Shown: positions 1 through 10,883 of the stretch, piece by piece
Layout: the number at the start of each line of letters is the position of its first letter
How positions within the stretch are numbered: the stretch's first letter is position 1
DNA from: Kocuria carniphila
Lineage (GTDB): Bacteria; Actinomycetota; Actinomycetes; Actinomycetales; Micrococcaceae
DNA: 64,000 nt
Assembly: GCF_004136555.1 (NCBI RefSeq)
Contig: NZ_NOIT01000002.1
Location: 124,001 to 188,000 of the forward strand
Reading direction: 5' to 3'
Position numbers and translations under genes: made by a program
The notes under the pieces: model-generated
What the model saw: the letters and a program-made list of their open reading frames with translations, nothing else
Told to the model about the DNA's origin: nothing
Database searches by the model: none

Positions 1-91
1 TCAGGTTGGTGCTCAGTGACTTGAACATCTCACCGAGCGATTCGTGCTCCGCCCGCTGCTCAGGCTCTGACGGTGGAATGGGGTGGCTCAT
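1..91 (-). CDS. Phage-holin-like family membrane protein, N-terminus only (partial)
   Basis: Reading the minus strand from an ATG at 91 gives about 30 codons beginning MSHPIPPSEPEQRAEHESLG and then EMFKSLSTNL before the window ends. The acidic start followed by a LGEMFKSLSTNL-type helix resembles the N-terminus of actinobacterial 'phage holin family' (DUF1469-type) proteins. These are small proteins with two membrane helices found in ordinary chromosomes and have no proven lytic role. The ATG overlaps the stop of the upstream gene by 4 bases (ATGA), so the two are translationally coupled. The membrane part lies outside the window, so the family call is tentative. Confidence 0.55.
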   Translation of the reverse strand, partial: MSHPIPPSEPEQRAEHESLGEMFKSLSTNL

Positions 92-801
92 CGACGCTCA
101 CCGTGCTCTCCGGGGTAAACGGAACCGGGAACCTGGTCGGTGTAGGTGCGGGGAGCCTGACCCTGTGCGTCAGCGTGGTACGCGTAGGTCTCGTCCGCAG
201 CGGGAGTGCCGTAGACGCGCGGCTGATTGACGGCAGCGGCGTTGTTGCTGTTGCCGATCTCGTCGCTGTCCTTGGCACTGCGAGTTGCGCGGCCGGCCAG
301 CAGGCCGATGCCCGCGGCGATCGCCAGGAAGGTACCGGGACGGCGAGCGGCGAAACGGCGAACGTCGCCGAGCAGATCCTCAGCGTTCTTGTTCTCGAGG
401 GAGGAAGCAAACGAATCAACGGTGCCGGAGACATTGCCGAGCAGACCGGATACGTAGTCGGTTTCGGGCTTCTTGCCCTGAGAAATGGCGTTGACCTCGT
501 CGCTCACGGAGCGCGCGGTGGACGCGAGACGCTCCTGCTGCGGGCCCACGTAGCTCTGCAGGTCGTCCTTGAGCTGGCCCAGGAGATCCTTGGCCTGGTG
601 TGCGGCTTCGTCCTTGGCGGCTACGGCCTGGTCCTTGGCCGTCTCCTTCACTCGGCGGCCGGATCCGGCTGCCTCGTTCTTGAGCTGCTGACCTTCGGCC
701 TTGCTGGATTCTGCCGCGATGTCCTTCTTGGAAGGCACTTCGGTGGAACCCTGGGTGTTGGCCTTCTGGCCGCCCGGACGCTGGTTGTTCTTGTTGCTCA
801 T
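88..801 (-). CDS. Hydrophilic helical protein with one short hydrophobic segment, unknown function
   Basis: A 237-residue protein. The ATG at 801 was chosen because AAAGGTG lies just upstream; an upstream in-frame extension has no such site. The first half is rich in Lys, Ala, Glu and Gln (for example KETAKDQAVAAKDEAAHQAK), which suggests an amphipathic LEA/apolipoprotein-like helix. A short hydrophobic stretch, GTFLAIAAGIGLLAGRATR, follows near residue 160 and resembles the glycine-zipper membrane anchors of DUF883/YtxH-like stress proteins. The tail is rich in Ala, Tyr and Gln. It overlaps the holin-like gene by 4 bases; such pairs are usual in Micrococcaceae and are thought to act in the envelope or in stress. 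No enzymatic motif is visible. Confidence 0.7.
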   Translation of the reverse strand: MSNKNNQRPGGQKANTQGSTEVPSKKDIAAESSKAEGQQLKNEAAGSGRRVKETAKDQAVAAKDEAAHQAKDLLGQLKDDLQSYVGPQQERLASTARSVSDEVNAISQGKKPETDYVSGLLGNVSGTVDSFASSLENKNAEDLLGDVRRFAARRPGTFLAIAAGIGLLAGRATRSAKDSDEIGNSNNAAAVNQPRVYGTPAADETYAYHADAQGQAPRTYTDQVPGSVYPGEHGERR

Positions 802-961
802 AGTGGCACCTTTCATACAACACATGGTCGACTTGATAAGGGTACAGATCTTTTCCCAACAAATAAGGTTGCGTATTAACTTTTCCGCTGTCAGCACCGA
901 ACCTGGGGTGCGGGGTCATGGGCATCACATTCCTCGATTTGCTTTTTCGTGCTTTGACCCC

Positions 962-994
962 TTTACATTCAGACTTGAGCGTAGTAGACTCAAC
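962..994 (+). promoter_or_regulatory. clpB promoter with HAIR (HspR) operator
   Basis: TTTACA at 962-967 and TAGACT at 985-990 are separated by 17 bases and make a good housekeeping promoter. Overlapping the -10 element, 974-994 reads CTTGAGC-N7-ACTCAAC, close to the HAIR inverted repeat CTTGAGT-N7-ACTCAAG bound by the heat-shock repressor HspR. HspR control of clpB is established in Streptomyces and mycobacteria. The match here is 12 of 14 defined bases. Binding across the -10 would block transcription until heat shock. Confidence 0.85.
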
Positions 995-1037
995 TTAGCT
1001 GAACTAGCAAGAATCACAACTGTCAGAAGGAGCTGCT

Positions 1038-3707
<2,670 letters not shown>

Positions 3708-3770
3708 TCCGCGGTAATACTGATCCGCGGTAATTAGGCAGACATCAACCCAGTCTGACCGATGCAATAC

Positions 3771-3810
3771 AGCGCCGGTAGTGGCCCCGAGGGGGGTTAC
3801 TACCGGCGCT
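3771..3810. terminator. Bidirectional hairpin between clpB and the MFS gene
   Basis: AGCGCCGGTAGT (3771-3782) pairs perfectly with ACTACCGGCGCT (3799-3810) around a 16-base loop. It lies between two convergent stop codons, as expected of a shared terminator. The T-tract is weak on the plus side. Confidence 0.75.
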
Positions 3811-3849
3811 TCTGCCTGTCCGCTGTCTTGGTGTGGAAGCGCGGAATGT

Positions 3850-5034
3850 TCAGTGGGCCCCGTGAACCGCTCTTCGATCAGGTGGAGTTCGATTGGCGGG
3901 AACCGGTCGGGGCTGTCCGGCGATTGCTACTGCGCCGATAGTCGCAGCTGCGAAAAACACCAGGGGTGCGGAACCGAGGTCTTGCAGCGTGCCGAGAAGC
4001 CAGGCGCCAACGGCCTGTCCCAGTGCCAGGGCCACAAAAAGAACGACCGTTCCCGCAGCGGCCGAGCGTGGGGTCAACCGCATGGCCCACACGATCAGGA
4101 CGCCCGTCATGGCGGTGTAGCCCGCGCCGAACAGTGACACCGCTGCGAAGGCGATCACCGGGTGCCCGGGGTCCACTCCGACCCCTGCGGTGCCCACTAG
4201 CATCGCCAGGTTGGTCAGCGACCACGCCCGACTCAGCGACCAGCGTTGAACGAGTCGGGCGGCCAATGCGCCGGCAACGCTCATGGCACCCAGCAGAATC
4301 CAGGCCGTGACCGAATATGACTGCCCGGTGAAAAAACTGGGGGAGGCCGCATCGAGTGCTGATCGGCCGAAGGTCCATACGGCGGCACTCCCCGCCCCCG
4401 AGCACAGGGCGATAGCAACGACGCGTCGCAAGGCGAGAAGGTCGTGCGGGCGGACGTGTGCATCTGCAGCCGGCTCACCGAACCTCGAGGTGTGGTGAGG
4501 GTGCCCGGCGCGAGCCGAGGTGAGTGTGGCCACCGTGGCAAGCGCCGTGGTGATGGCGATGATGGTCCATCCGGTACGCCAATTCTCGGTTGTCGTTGCC
4601 AACAACAGGCCGGCGGCAACAAGCCCCACGCCCGTGCCCGAATTGACCGTGGTCTGGGCGCCTTCTCTTTTGGCTTCCCCGATGATGCGCGAGATCAGTC
4701 CCACGGTTCCCGGTGTGGCGAAACCTGCGCCGGCGCCGGCCACCACCACTCCGATCCCCAAAACCACGGTACTGGGGGCAGCCGCCACCGTGAGTGCACC
4801 CGCCGAGGCAGAGGCTCCAGCGCAGACCACGAGGAGACGAGGCCATGTGGCTCCGCGCGCGGCAATTACGGCGGCGACACAGTAGGACAGGAAACTACCC
4901 GCCTGAATCATGCCCGCGGTGGCGCCATCGAGATCGAAGGCCTGCTGGAACTGCGGAAGAAATAGGCCGTATCCGAACCGCGCCAAACCGTACGTGGCGG
5001 CGATGAGTCCCATGCTGCTGAGGATGAGGCGCAT
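3850..5034 (-). CDS. MFS transporter, TetR-linked
   Basis: A 394-residue polytopic protein starting MRLILSSMGLIAATYGLARF with about 12 hydrophobic segments, the usual size of a single-polypeptide major facilitator. The N-terminal half carries a degenerate loop 2-3 (RGATWPR), and a Thr/Pro-rich, charged central loop separates the two six-helix halves. AAAGGAG precedes the ATG. It is divergent from a TetR-family gene, with a near-perfect operator between them, so it is probably an exporter repressed by that regulator. It resembles the YbfB/AraJ type of MFS proteins. The substrate cannot be told from the sequence. Confidence 0.85.
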   Translation of the reverse strand: MRLILSSMGLIAATYGLARFGYGLFLPQFQQAFDLDGATAGMIQAGSFLSYCVAAVIAARGATWPRLLVVCAGASASAGALTVAAAPSTVVLGIGVVVAGAGAGFATPGTVGLISRIIGEAKREGAQTTVNSGTGVGLVAAGLLLATTTENWRTGWTIIAITTALATVATLTSARAGHPHHTSRFGEPAADAHVRPHDLLALRRVVAIALCSGAGSAAVWTFGRSALDAASPSFFTGQSYSVTAWILLGAMSVAGALAARLVQRWSLSRAWSLTNLAMLVGTAGVGVDPGHPVIAFAAVSLFGAGYTAMTGVLIVWAMRLTPRSAAAGTVVLFVALALGQAVGAWLLGTLQDLGSAPLVFFAAATIGAVAIAGQPRPVPANRTPPDRRAVHGAH

Positions 5035-5051
5035 AGGAAGCTCCTTTCTAA

Positions 5052-5082
5052 AACGTTCGTTACACTTATAGTAACGTACGTT
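5052..5082. promoter_or_regulatory. Inverted-repeat operator for the adjacent TetR-family regulator
   Basis: AACGTTCGTTAC (5052-5063) and GTAACGTACGTT (5071-5082) are inverted repeats with one mismatch around a 7-base AT-rich spacer. The site sits 18 bases before the MFS start and 29 bases before the regulator start. That placement suits autoregulation and repression of both transcripts by a TetR dimer. Confidence 0.8.
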
Positions 5083-5110
5083 CTAGTTTCCTCGGTTTAG
5101 AGTTGAGTTG

Positions 5111-5686
5111 ATGATGGTGACGAGGACCCCGGCGCGGACCCGATTGTTGGAGGCGGCGGATCGACAGCTGTTCACGCGTGGCGTTCAGGCGACCCCGGTG
5201 GACGATCTTCTGCGCGAGGCGGAGACCTCCGCGGCAACGCTTTACGCGCAGTTCGGAAGCAAAGACGGTCTGCTGGCGGAAGCGCTCGAAGGCCGGCTGG
5301 CGAATTGGCAGGCCGCGTGGGACGCGCACATCGCCGAAGCTTCTGACGACACGTCTCGTTTGCTGGCGATTTTCGACGCTCTACTCGCATACCGCGAACG
5401 TGGCCGCCCATCGGCACGGTGGTGTGCCTTCCTCGCGACGGCTTCGGAAATGTCCGACCCGCCGAAACCAGTGCGGTCCGTTCTGGAAGCGGACTCGGCA
5501 TTACTGCGGAAACGACTGCTCCATCTCTCGCATCCCTTGGCCGGAGAGCGAGCGGCGGACTTGGCCGATGCCGTGGAGCTCATTTACTCGGGCGTTCTGG
5601 CCTCGCTCCTCCGGGATGACCCCGTGGATCCGATAGCTGTTGGCCGCCGCTCGGCAGCGGTGGTAGCCGCTTCCTACGGTTCTTAG
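5111..5686 (+). CDS. TetR/AcrR-family transcriptional regulator
   Basis: About 191 residues. The N-terminal helix-turn-helix is recognisable: TRLLEAADRQLFTRGVQATP, then VDDLLREAETSAATLYAQFGSKDGLL, which follows the TetR pattern in which a Tyr-x-x-Phe lies in the recognition helix region. The C-terminal ligand domain is helical and undiagnostic. Several starts are possible (TTG 5108, ATG 5111, ATG 5114) and none has a strong Shine-Dalgarno sequence. ATG 5111 is used here. It is followed after 12 bases by a serine hydrolase gene, so the two are probably co-transcribed. It probably represses itself, the hydrolase and the divergent MFS gene through the operator at 5052-5082. Confidence 0.9.
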   Translation: MMVTRTPARTRLLEAADRQLFTRGVQATPVDDLLREAETSAATLYAQFGSKDGLLAEALEGRLANWQAAWDAHIAEASDDTSRLLAIFDALLAYRERGRPSARWCAFLATASEMSDPPKPVRSVLEADSALLRKRLLHLSHPLAGERAADLADAVELIYSGVLASLLRDDPVDPIAVGRRSAAVVAASYGS

Positions 5687-5698
5687 AAAGGACCCCGC

Positions 5699-6733
5699 AT
5701 GAGCGCTACATCGAGCCTGGCCCGCGTGGACGATTTGCTGCGCTCGCGGAACTCCGTGCATCACGCAGTAGTCCTCCTGGAAAGCGCAGACGGGTCTCGG
5801 CGCCACACGGCGACCACCGGTCGGGCGAACGTGGATGGGCGATTCATCACCGCGTCCATCAGCAAACTCTTCGTTCACGCCATCACGTACGCGCTCGTGG
5901 ATCAAGGGATTCTCGAGTTCGACCAGCCAGCCGCTCAGTGGCTCGGTGCTGACTCTCTTCGCGGTGTGCATGTCATCAGGGGGCGCGACTATGGCGACGA
6001 GATCACACTGCGCCATCTCGTGACGCACACCTCCGGCCTTCCCAACCTGGAAACGGCCGGAGTCAACGGGGCACCGTCCCTTGAGAAGCAGGTCTTGCGG
6101 AGGGACCGTGAGGTGCCCCTTTCAGAGGTCTTGGACCTCCACCGCCACGTGGCCGCCAAATTTCCGCCCGGCGCGGGTCGCAGGGCGCAGTATTCAGATA
6201 CCAATGCAGACCTGCTGGCGTTGATTCTCGAACGCACCACGGACACGCCCTACGAGCAGTTGATCAGGGACTACGTCCTGGAACCATTGGGCCTTGGTCG
6301 CACGGGCCTCGTTCGCGCCGATACGACCGATACCGCCCCGGTCTTCCGACGACGCCGCCCCGTCACCTTCAATCGCTATATCTCGTCCCAGCGTGGTTCC
6401 GGAGGAATCGCGGCATCAGCCTCGGACCTCATGAAGTTTTTGCGCGCTTTCATGGAGGGCGAGCTGTTCTCCCCGGAGCACCTGTCGAACCCTGATTGGC
6501 GACGGACTCAGTACGGGCCGCTGCAATAGGGCCCGGGCGTGATGCGATTGCAGCTCCCACGATTGATGTCGCCGTTCTTGCCCGCCCCGGAGATCATCGG
6601 GCACTCGGGGTCGACGGGCAGTTTCGCGTTCTACAGTCCGCCCTATGAGACCTACGTCGTGGGTACCGTCAACCAGATGTCTGGTATCCCGTTCGAATAC
6701 GTCTACCGGTATCTCAACGCGTTCGCGCGGTAG
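5699..6733 (+). pseudogene. Serine hydrolase (class C beta-lactamase-like) interrupted by an in-frame amber codon
   Basis: The reading frame begins at ATG 5699 behind AAAGGA. It encodes a beta-lactamase/D-Ala-D-Ala carboxypeptidase-fold protein with the nucleophile motif Ser-Ile-Ser-Lys (after FITA), a Tyr-Ser-Asp motif in AQYSDTN, and HTSGLPN. At 6527-6529 a TAG stops translation after 276 residues (...RRTQYGPLQ). The same frame then continues without a break to 6733 with GPGVMRLQLPRLMSPF and the third family motif HSGSTG. Related proteins normally read Tyr-Gly-x-Gly-Met/Val-Met-Arg at this point, so a single base change of a TAC or TAT codon explains the stop. The truncated product lacks the His-x-Gly wall of the active site and is probably inactive. 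Readthrough or a sequencing error are the alternatives. Confidence 0.85.
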
Positions 6734-6770
6734 GTGGCGCGAGCGGCGTCGTCGGCGGGGGAGGAAAGCA

Positions 6771-6817
6771 CACAGCGCCGGCGACCTTCCCGAATAGGGG
6801 CGGCCGACGGCGCTGTG
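6771..6817. terminator. Hairpin between the hydrolase remnant and the BCCT gene
   Basis: CACAGCGCCG (6771-6780) pairs with CGGCGCTGTG (6808-6817) between convergent stop codons. The loop is long (27 bases) but contains further GC-rich pairing. Confidence 0.6.
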
Positions 6818-6830
6818 CAGTGCGAGGACG

Positions 6831-8666
6831 CTACTTGGCTGGTTCGTCCTCCACGTACTTGTCCTCGCGGTAGTCGTAATCAATCGGACGATCGTCTTCG
6901 TCGGTGCGCTGATACCAGGCGCTGATGCGCTCCGAGGTGGAATCGACGTCGTGACCGGCCGCAGACGGGCCCTTCTCGTGGCGGATCTCGATGGCGAAAT
7001 CATCACCGTGCTGGTCCATACCCTGGCGCACGGCGTTGTCCAACGCCTTGCGGGCGTAACGGTGTCGCAGGCTCATGGGGTCGGTGCTCAAATCCCGCAG
7101 GAACGCGGGGATCAGGGCGAGCAGGATGATTGCGAACGGTAGCGCCGCCACGGTGACCAAGTCTTGGAGCCCCTGCAGCGCATCCGAACCACCCACCAGC
7201 AGCATCACGGAGGACACGCCGGCCAACGCGAGTCCCCAGAAGATGGTGATCTTCTTGTCCGGGTGCGGCTTCCCCTGCTGGGACATGGACGCCATTACCA
7301 GAGTTGCGGAGTCCGCGGAGGTGATGAAGAAGACGGCCAGCAGGATAATGATCGCGATGGGCGTGATCTGGCTCAGGGGCAGCGCACCGAGCATCAGGAA
7401 GAGCATTTCCTCGGGGGAAGCCGCGCTGGCGATGTCTGCGCCGGAACGCTGCAACCAAATGGCGGTGCCGCCGAAGATGGAGAACGCGAGCACGCAGATC
7501 AGGGTGGGTGCCAGAAGCACCACGGTCACGTACTGGCGCAGGGTGCGACCGCGCGAAATGCGGGCCACGAAGACACCCACGAAGGGCGCCCAGGAAACCC
7601 ACCAGGCCCAGTAAAACAGGGTCCAGTAGCGCATGAACTCTTCGGCCTCGGGACCCCAGGACGCGGACATCGAGATCATCTGGAACATCTCGCCGAAGTA
7701 GGTTCCGACCACGGAAGGGATGAAGTTCAGCAGGAATACGGTGGGGCCGGCCACGAACAGGAAGAACGCGACGATGGCCGCCAGGACCATGTTGAAATTG
7801 GAGAGGCGACGAATGCCCTTGGCCACTCCGGACACGGCGGAAATCAAGAACACGCAAGTCAGTACGGCAATGATGCCGATCAGCAGGCCGTTGCCCACCT
7901 CGCTCATGCCGGTGATGATCTGCAGACCGCTACCGATTTGCAGGGTGCCCAGACCCAAGGAAGCGGAGGTCGCGAACAGGATGCCGATGATCGCGAAGGT
8001 GTCGATCAGTCGACCGCCCACGGTTAGGTGCGCGCGCTGACCGAAGATGGCGGACATCAGCAACGGCCGACCGCGGCGGTAGGCCGCGTACCCCACGGCC
8101 GCGCCCACCAGCGCGTATATGGCCCACGCCTGCAGGCCCCAGTGGAAGATGGTCTGTGCCATGGCTGAGTGCATCGCCTGGTACGTTTCGGCTTCCGCAC
8201 GGCCCGGCGGAGGAGTCATGTAATAGGTGATCGGCTCGTACACGCCGAAGAAGATCAGGCCCACGCCCATGCCCGCGGCAAAGAGCATCGCGATCCACGA
8301 ACCCATGGAATAGGCGGGAGCTTCGCCGTCCTTGCCGAGGGGAATCCTGCCGTAGCGGGAGAAACCCACGTAGAGCAGGAACAGCAGCACGACCGCGGCC
8401 AGCAGTGTGAAGACCCAACCGCCGTACGTTACGACGCCGGTCAGGGCTGCGGAAGCGACCTGGGTGAGGGTTTCGGTGGACACCGCACCCCACACCACGA
8501 ATCCCACGATCAGCGCACCGGCCACACCGAACGTGATCTTGTCGGTGCGGTAGCGGACGCGCTGTTCTTCCACGGAGACACCGGGGATCAAGCCCGGGTG
8601 TGTGTCGTGGGGGTAACTGGCGGGGGGATCGTCGGACCCGGATACCGGGCGGGACGAGGAGCTCAT
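6831..8666 (-). CDS. BCCT-family betaine/choline/carnitine transporter
   Basis: A 611-residue membrane protein that imports quaternary ammonium osmolytes, probably with Na+. It has a hydrophilic N-terminus with a Ser/Asp/Pro-rich stretch, twelve predicted helices, a glycine-rich segment (AAGMGVGLIFFGVYEP) in helix 3, and the family signature WAWWVSWAPFVGVFVARISR in helix 8. The charged C-terminal tail of about 80 residues is rich in Asp, Arg and Glu. In BetP of Corynebacterium a C-terminal tail senses osmotic stress, so a similar role is plausible. The gene stands alone. Only a weak ribosome-binding site (AGGTT) precedes the ATG. The exact substrate (betaine, ectoine or choline) is not resolved. 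Confidence 0.92.
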   Translation of the reverse strand: MSSSSRPVSGSDDPPASYPHDTHPGLIPGVSVEEQRVRYRTDKITFGVAGALIVGFVVWGAVSTETLTQVASAALTGVVTYGGWVFTLLAAVVLLFLLYVGFSRYGRIPLGKDGEAPAYSMGSWIAMLFAAGMGVGLIFFGVYEPITYYMTPPPGRAEAETYQAMHSAMAQTIFHWGLQAWAIYALVGAAVGYAAYRRGRPLLMSAIFGQRAHLTVGGRLIDTFAIIGILFATSASLGLGTLQIGSGLQIITGMSEVGNGLLIGIIAVLTCVFLISAVSGVAKGIRRLSNFNMVLAAIVAFFLFVAGPTVFLLNFIPSVVGTYFGEMFQMISMSASWGPEAEEFMRYWTLFYWAWWVSWAPFVGVFVARISRGRTLRQYVTVVLLAPTLICVLAFSIFGGTAIWLQRSGADIASAASPEEMLFLMLGALPLSQITPIAIIILLAVFFITSADSATLVMASMSQQGKPHPDKKITIFWGLALAGVSSVMLLVGGSDALQGLQDLVTVAALPFAIILLALIPAFLRDLSTDPMSLRHRYARKALDNAVRQGMDQHGDDFAIEIRHEKGPSAAGHDVDSTSERISAWYQRTDEDDRPIDYDYREDKYVEDEPAK

Positions 8667-8866
8667 AACGGAACCTGCGTTCTGAACTGAAGATGGCGGC
8701 GTCGGCCGCCCGGACCGTTAGACCTTACCGGTTTCTACTGAGACGCAGCGTCATGAAGGTGTCCACCGAAAAGGCACTAACCGACGAGTAGGCACTGTCC
8801 ATAAGCTCATGAGGGGCTGGAAACGACCCGGGGAGTGGGCAATTTCACGTTCAATGGGGAACCAAC

Positions 8867-9202
8867 ATGACAATTCAATATCGATCCATGATCCGTTCGA
8901 CGTTGGCTTTCGCCGCAGCGTCGTTCATGATCGTCAACGCCATGCCGGCCGCGGCCGCAGAAACTGAAGAGGACTCGTTCTCGTTCGCGACGCTGGGTAT
9001 GTGCGACCAAGAACCTGTGCGTAACCTGTACTGAATCACCATGAATGGTGACACCAGCGCGAATAATTACCTGAAATTCACCGTAAACCCGCACGTTCCG
9101 GCGGGTGGGTCAACCACCGGGTCCAGCTCAGGCGAAGTGGTCAATTACGAGCGGGTTCGCTTCGACCGAGGTCATGTAGAGGGTTTCTCCCAATGTGAGT
9201 GA
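8867..9202 (+). pseudogene. Small secreted protein interrupted by an in-frame UGA
   Basis: ATG 8867 follows GGGGAA and opens a 55-codon frame. It has a classical signal peptide: a basic start, MIRSTLAFAAASFMIVNA, and a likely Ala-x-Ala cleavage near AAAAE. The frame stops at TGA 9032-9034. It then stays open for 55 more codons (ITMNGDTSANNYLKFTVNPH onwards) to TGA 9200-9202. Each half has one Cys (GMCDQ and FSQCE), which suggests a disulfide-bonded mature protein of about 80 residues. A TGG-to-TGA change at the first stop would explain the break. I do not recognise the family. An intact 55-residue peptide followed by unused sequence is the alternative. Confidence 0.5.
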
Positions 9203-9340
9203 CCCCTCGTCAGCAAGGGCGGGTAAAAGCATGTAACCTGGACCTACGAAAAACTGACAAGATACTCCGGGGCCGTACTGTGTGCGCAGTGCGTTGAACA
9301 GTGCCGCCCATCGGACACGAGACGCAGAGGGGGTCACGCC

Positions 9341-9541
9341 ATGGGGCGCGGCCGTCAAAAGGCGAAGGCGACACGGCAGGCGCGGGAGATGAAGTACTTC
9401 AGCCCGCAAACCGACTACTCGGCGCTGCAGCGCGAGCTGCGGTCCAACAAACCGTCCACCCGAGCCGTAGACCACGAGGATCGTCATGAGGAAGAAGATG
9501 ATTACTCGGCCTACGCGGAGAAGTACTCCGACTACGACTGA
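9341..9541 (+). CDS. DUF3073 family protein
   Basis: A 66-residue basic-then-acidic protein starting MGRGRQKAKATRQAREMKYF followed by SPQTDYSALQRELR. This is the invariant opening of DUF3073, a family confined to actinobacteria with no known function. The end is rich in Asp, Glu and Tyr. GAGGGGG lies upstream of the ATG. As in many relatives it lies next to purM, here convergent with it across a strong hairpin. Confidence 0.93.
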   Translation: MGRGRQKAKATRQAREMKYFSPQTDYSALQRELRSNKPSTRAVDHEDRHEEEDDYSAYAEKYSDYD

Positions 9542-9645
9542 CCTGGTTCACGCGGAAACCCACTGAGGCCCGCACGACCGGCAGTGCAGCGCATGCGTCA
9601 CGCGAACGTGGAGCACCACGTTTCGGGTCCAAGGACGTTGTAGTT

Positions 9646-9692
9646 CACAAGGAACCGCCCCACACCACGAGTGGTTGGGGCGGTTCCTTGTG
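9646..9692. terminator. Strong bidirectional terminator between DUF3073 and purM
   Basis: CACAAGGAACCGCCCC (9646-9661) and GGGGCGGTTCCTTGTG (9677-9692) form a perfect 16-base-pair stem with a 15-base loop, between convergent genes. Confidence 0.88.
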
Positions 9693-9719
9693 CGCTTTTC
9701 TTCCCGCTCCGCGAATGAC

Positions 9720-10883
9720 TCAGTGGGCGTACTTGCCCGTCATGAGCACCCCGCCGCCGTTCACGCCCTTGGCGCCTTGGACCCAGTCCAACCCGGCGTC
9801 CTTGGCGGACGGATCCACGGGGCCCACATGACCCATGATCCAAGAGCTCACGCCGCGCTTGTTGAGGTGCTCCACCGCGGCATCTGCGACTGAGGGGTCA
9901 ACGATTGCGACCATGCCCACACCCAGGTTGAGGGTGCGTTCCAGATCGGGCTGGGGAACGTTGCCCAGCTGACCGACCAGCTGGAAGATGGCGGGCAACT
10001 CCCAGGTGGAACGATCCACGGTGGCCTGCAATCCTGCGGGCAGCACGCGTGCCAGGTTGGCTGCCAAACCGCCACCGGTCACGTGCGAGAAACCGCGCAC
10101 GCCGTGGCCCGTCTGCCCGTCTTCTCCGTTGACGGGGAAGGCCCGAGCCAGGTCCAGGACATCAGCCGCGTACACGCGCGTGGGCTCAAGCAGTTCTTCG
10201 CCCAGGGTGCGTCCGAGTTCCGAGACCTGACGATCCAGCTGCCAGCCGGCCACATTGATCACCCGGCGCACCAGGGAGTAGCCATTGGAGTGAATGCCGG
10301 AGGATGCCATGCCGATGATCACGTCACCGGACTGCACGCGGTCCGGGCCGAGCAGCTCGTCGGCCTCGATGATGCCGGTGGCCGCTCCCGCGACGTCGTA
10401 CTCGTCCGGGGCCAGCAGGCCCGGGTGCTCGGCAGTCTCGCCACCGACCAAGGAGGTTTCGGCGGCGTCGCAGGCCGCGGCAATGCCACGCACGATGTCC
10501 GCGATGCGCTCTGGAACCACCTTGCCGGTGGCGATGTAATCGGTCATGAACAACGGCTTGGCGCCCACCACCACGATGTCGTCCACGACCATGCCCACCA
10601 GGTCCCAGCCAATGGTGTCGTGGATGTCCAGGCTCTGGGCGATGGCCACCTTGGTGCCCACACCGTCCGTGGAGGTCGCCAGGTAGGGCTTGCGGTACTT
10701 GGTGAGTTCCGAGACATCGTAGAGACCGGCGAATCCGCCCACCCCACCGACCACGTTGGTCGAGTGAGTGGCCTTGACCGCGGACTTCATGAGTTCCACG
10801 GCGCGATCACCGGCTTCAACGTCCACTCCGGCGCTCGCGTAGGTCACGGACTGGGCGCTGGCGCCGTCTTGGATGTTGCTCAT
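9720..10883 (-). CDS. purM: Phosphoribosylformylglycinamidine cyclo-ligase (AIR synthase)
   Basis: A 387-residue enzyme converting FGAM and ATP to aminoimidazole ribotide, step 5 of purine synthesis and the branch point to thiamine. It shows the N-terminal motif TYASAGVDVEAGDRAVELMK, the ATP-binding segment KPYLATSTDGVGTKVAIAQ, DDIVVVGAKPLFMTDY, GGETAEHPG and the C-terminal FSHVTGGGLAANLARVLP. The length is slightly above the usual 345-350 because of a longer C-terminus that ends GGVLMTGKYAH. The ATG overlaps the purF stop by 4 bases, so the two form one minus-strand operon. Confidence 0.97.
   Translation of the reverse strand: MSNIQDGASAQSVTYASAGVDVEAGDRAVELMKSAVKATHSTNVVGGVGGFAGLYDVSELTKYRKPYLATSTDGVGTKVAIAQSLDIHDTIGWDLVGMVVDDIVVVGAKPLFMTDYIATGKVVPERIADIVRGIAAACDAAETSLVGGETAEHPGLLAPDEYDVAGAATGIIEADELLGPDRVQSGDVIIGMASSGIHSNGYSLVRRVINVAGWQLDRQVSELGRTLGEELLEPTRVYAADVLDLARAFPVNGEDGQTGHGVRGFSHVTGGGLAANLARVLPAGLQATVDRSTWELPAIFQLVGQLGNVPQPDLERTLNLGVGMVAIVDPSVADAAVEHLNKRGVSSWIMGHVGPVDPSAKDAGLDWVQGAKGVNGGGVLMTGKYAH

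Noticed and set aside
1-91. True phage or prophage signal because of the holin-like gene
   Set aside because: Holin-like family proteins of this kind are chromosomal in actinobacteria, and no other phage gene or attachment site is seen.
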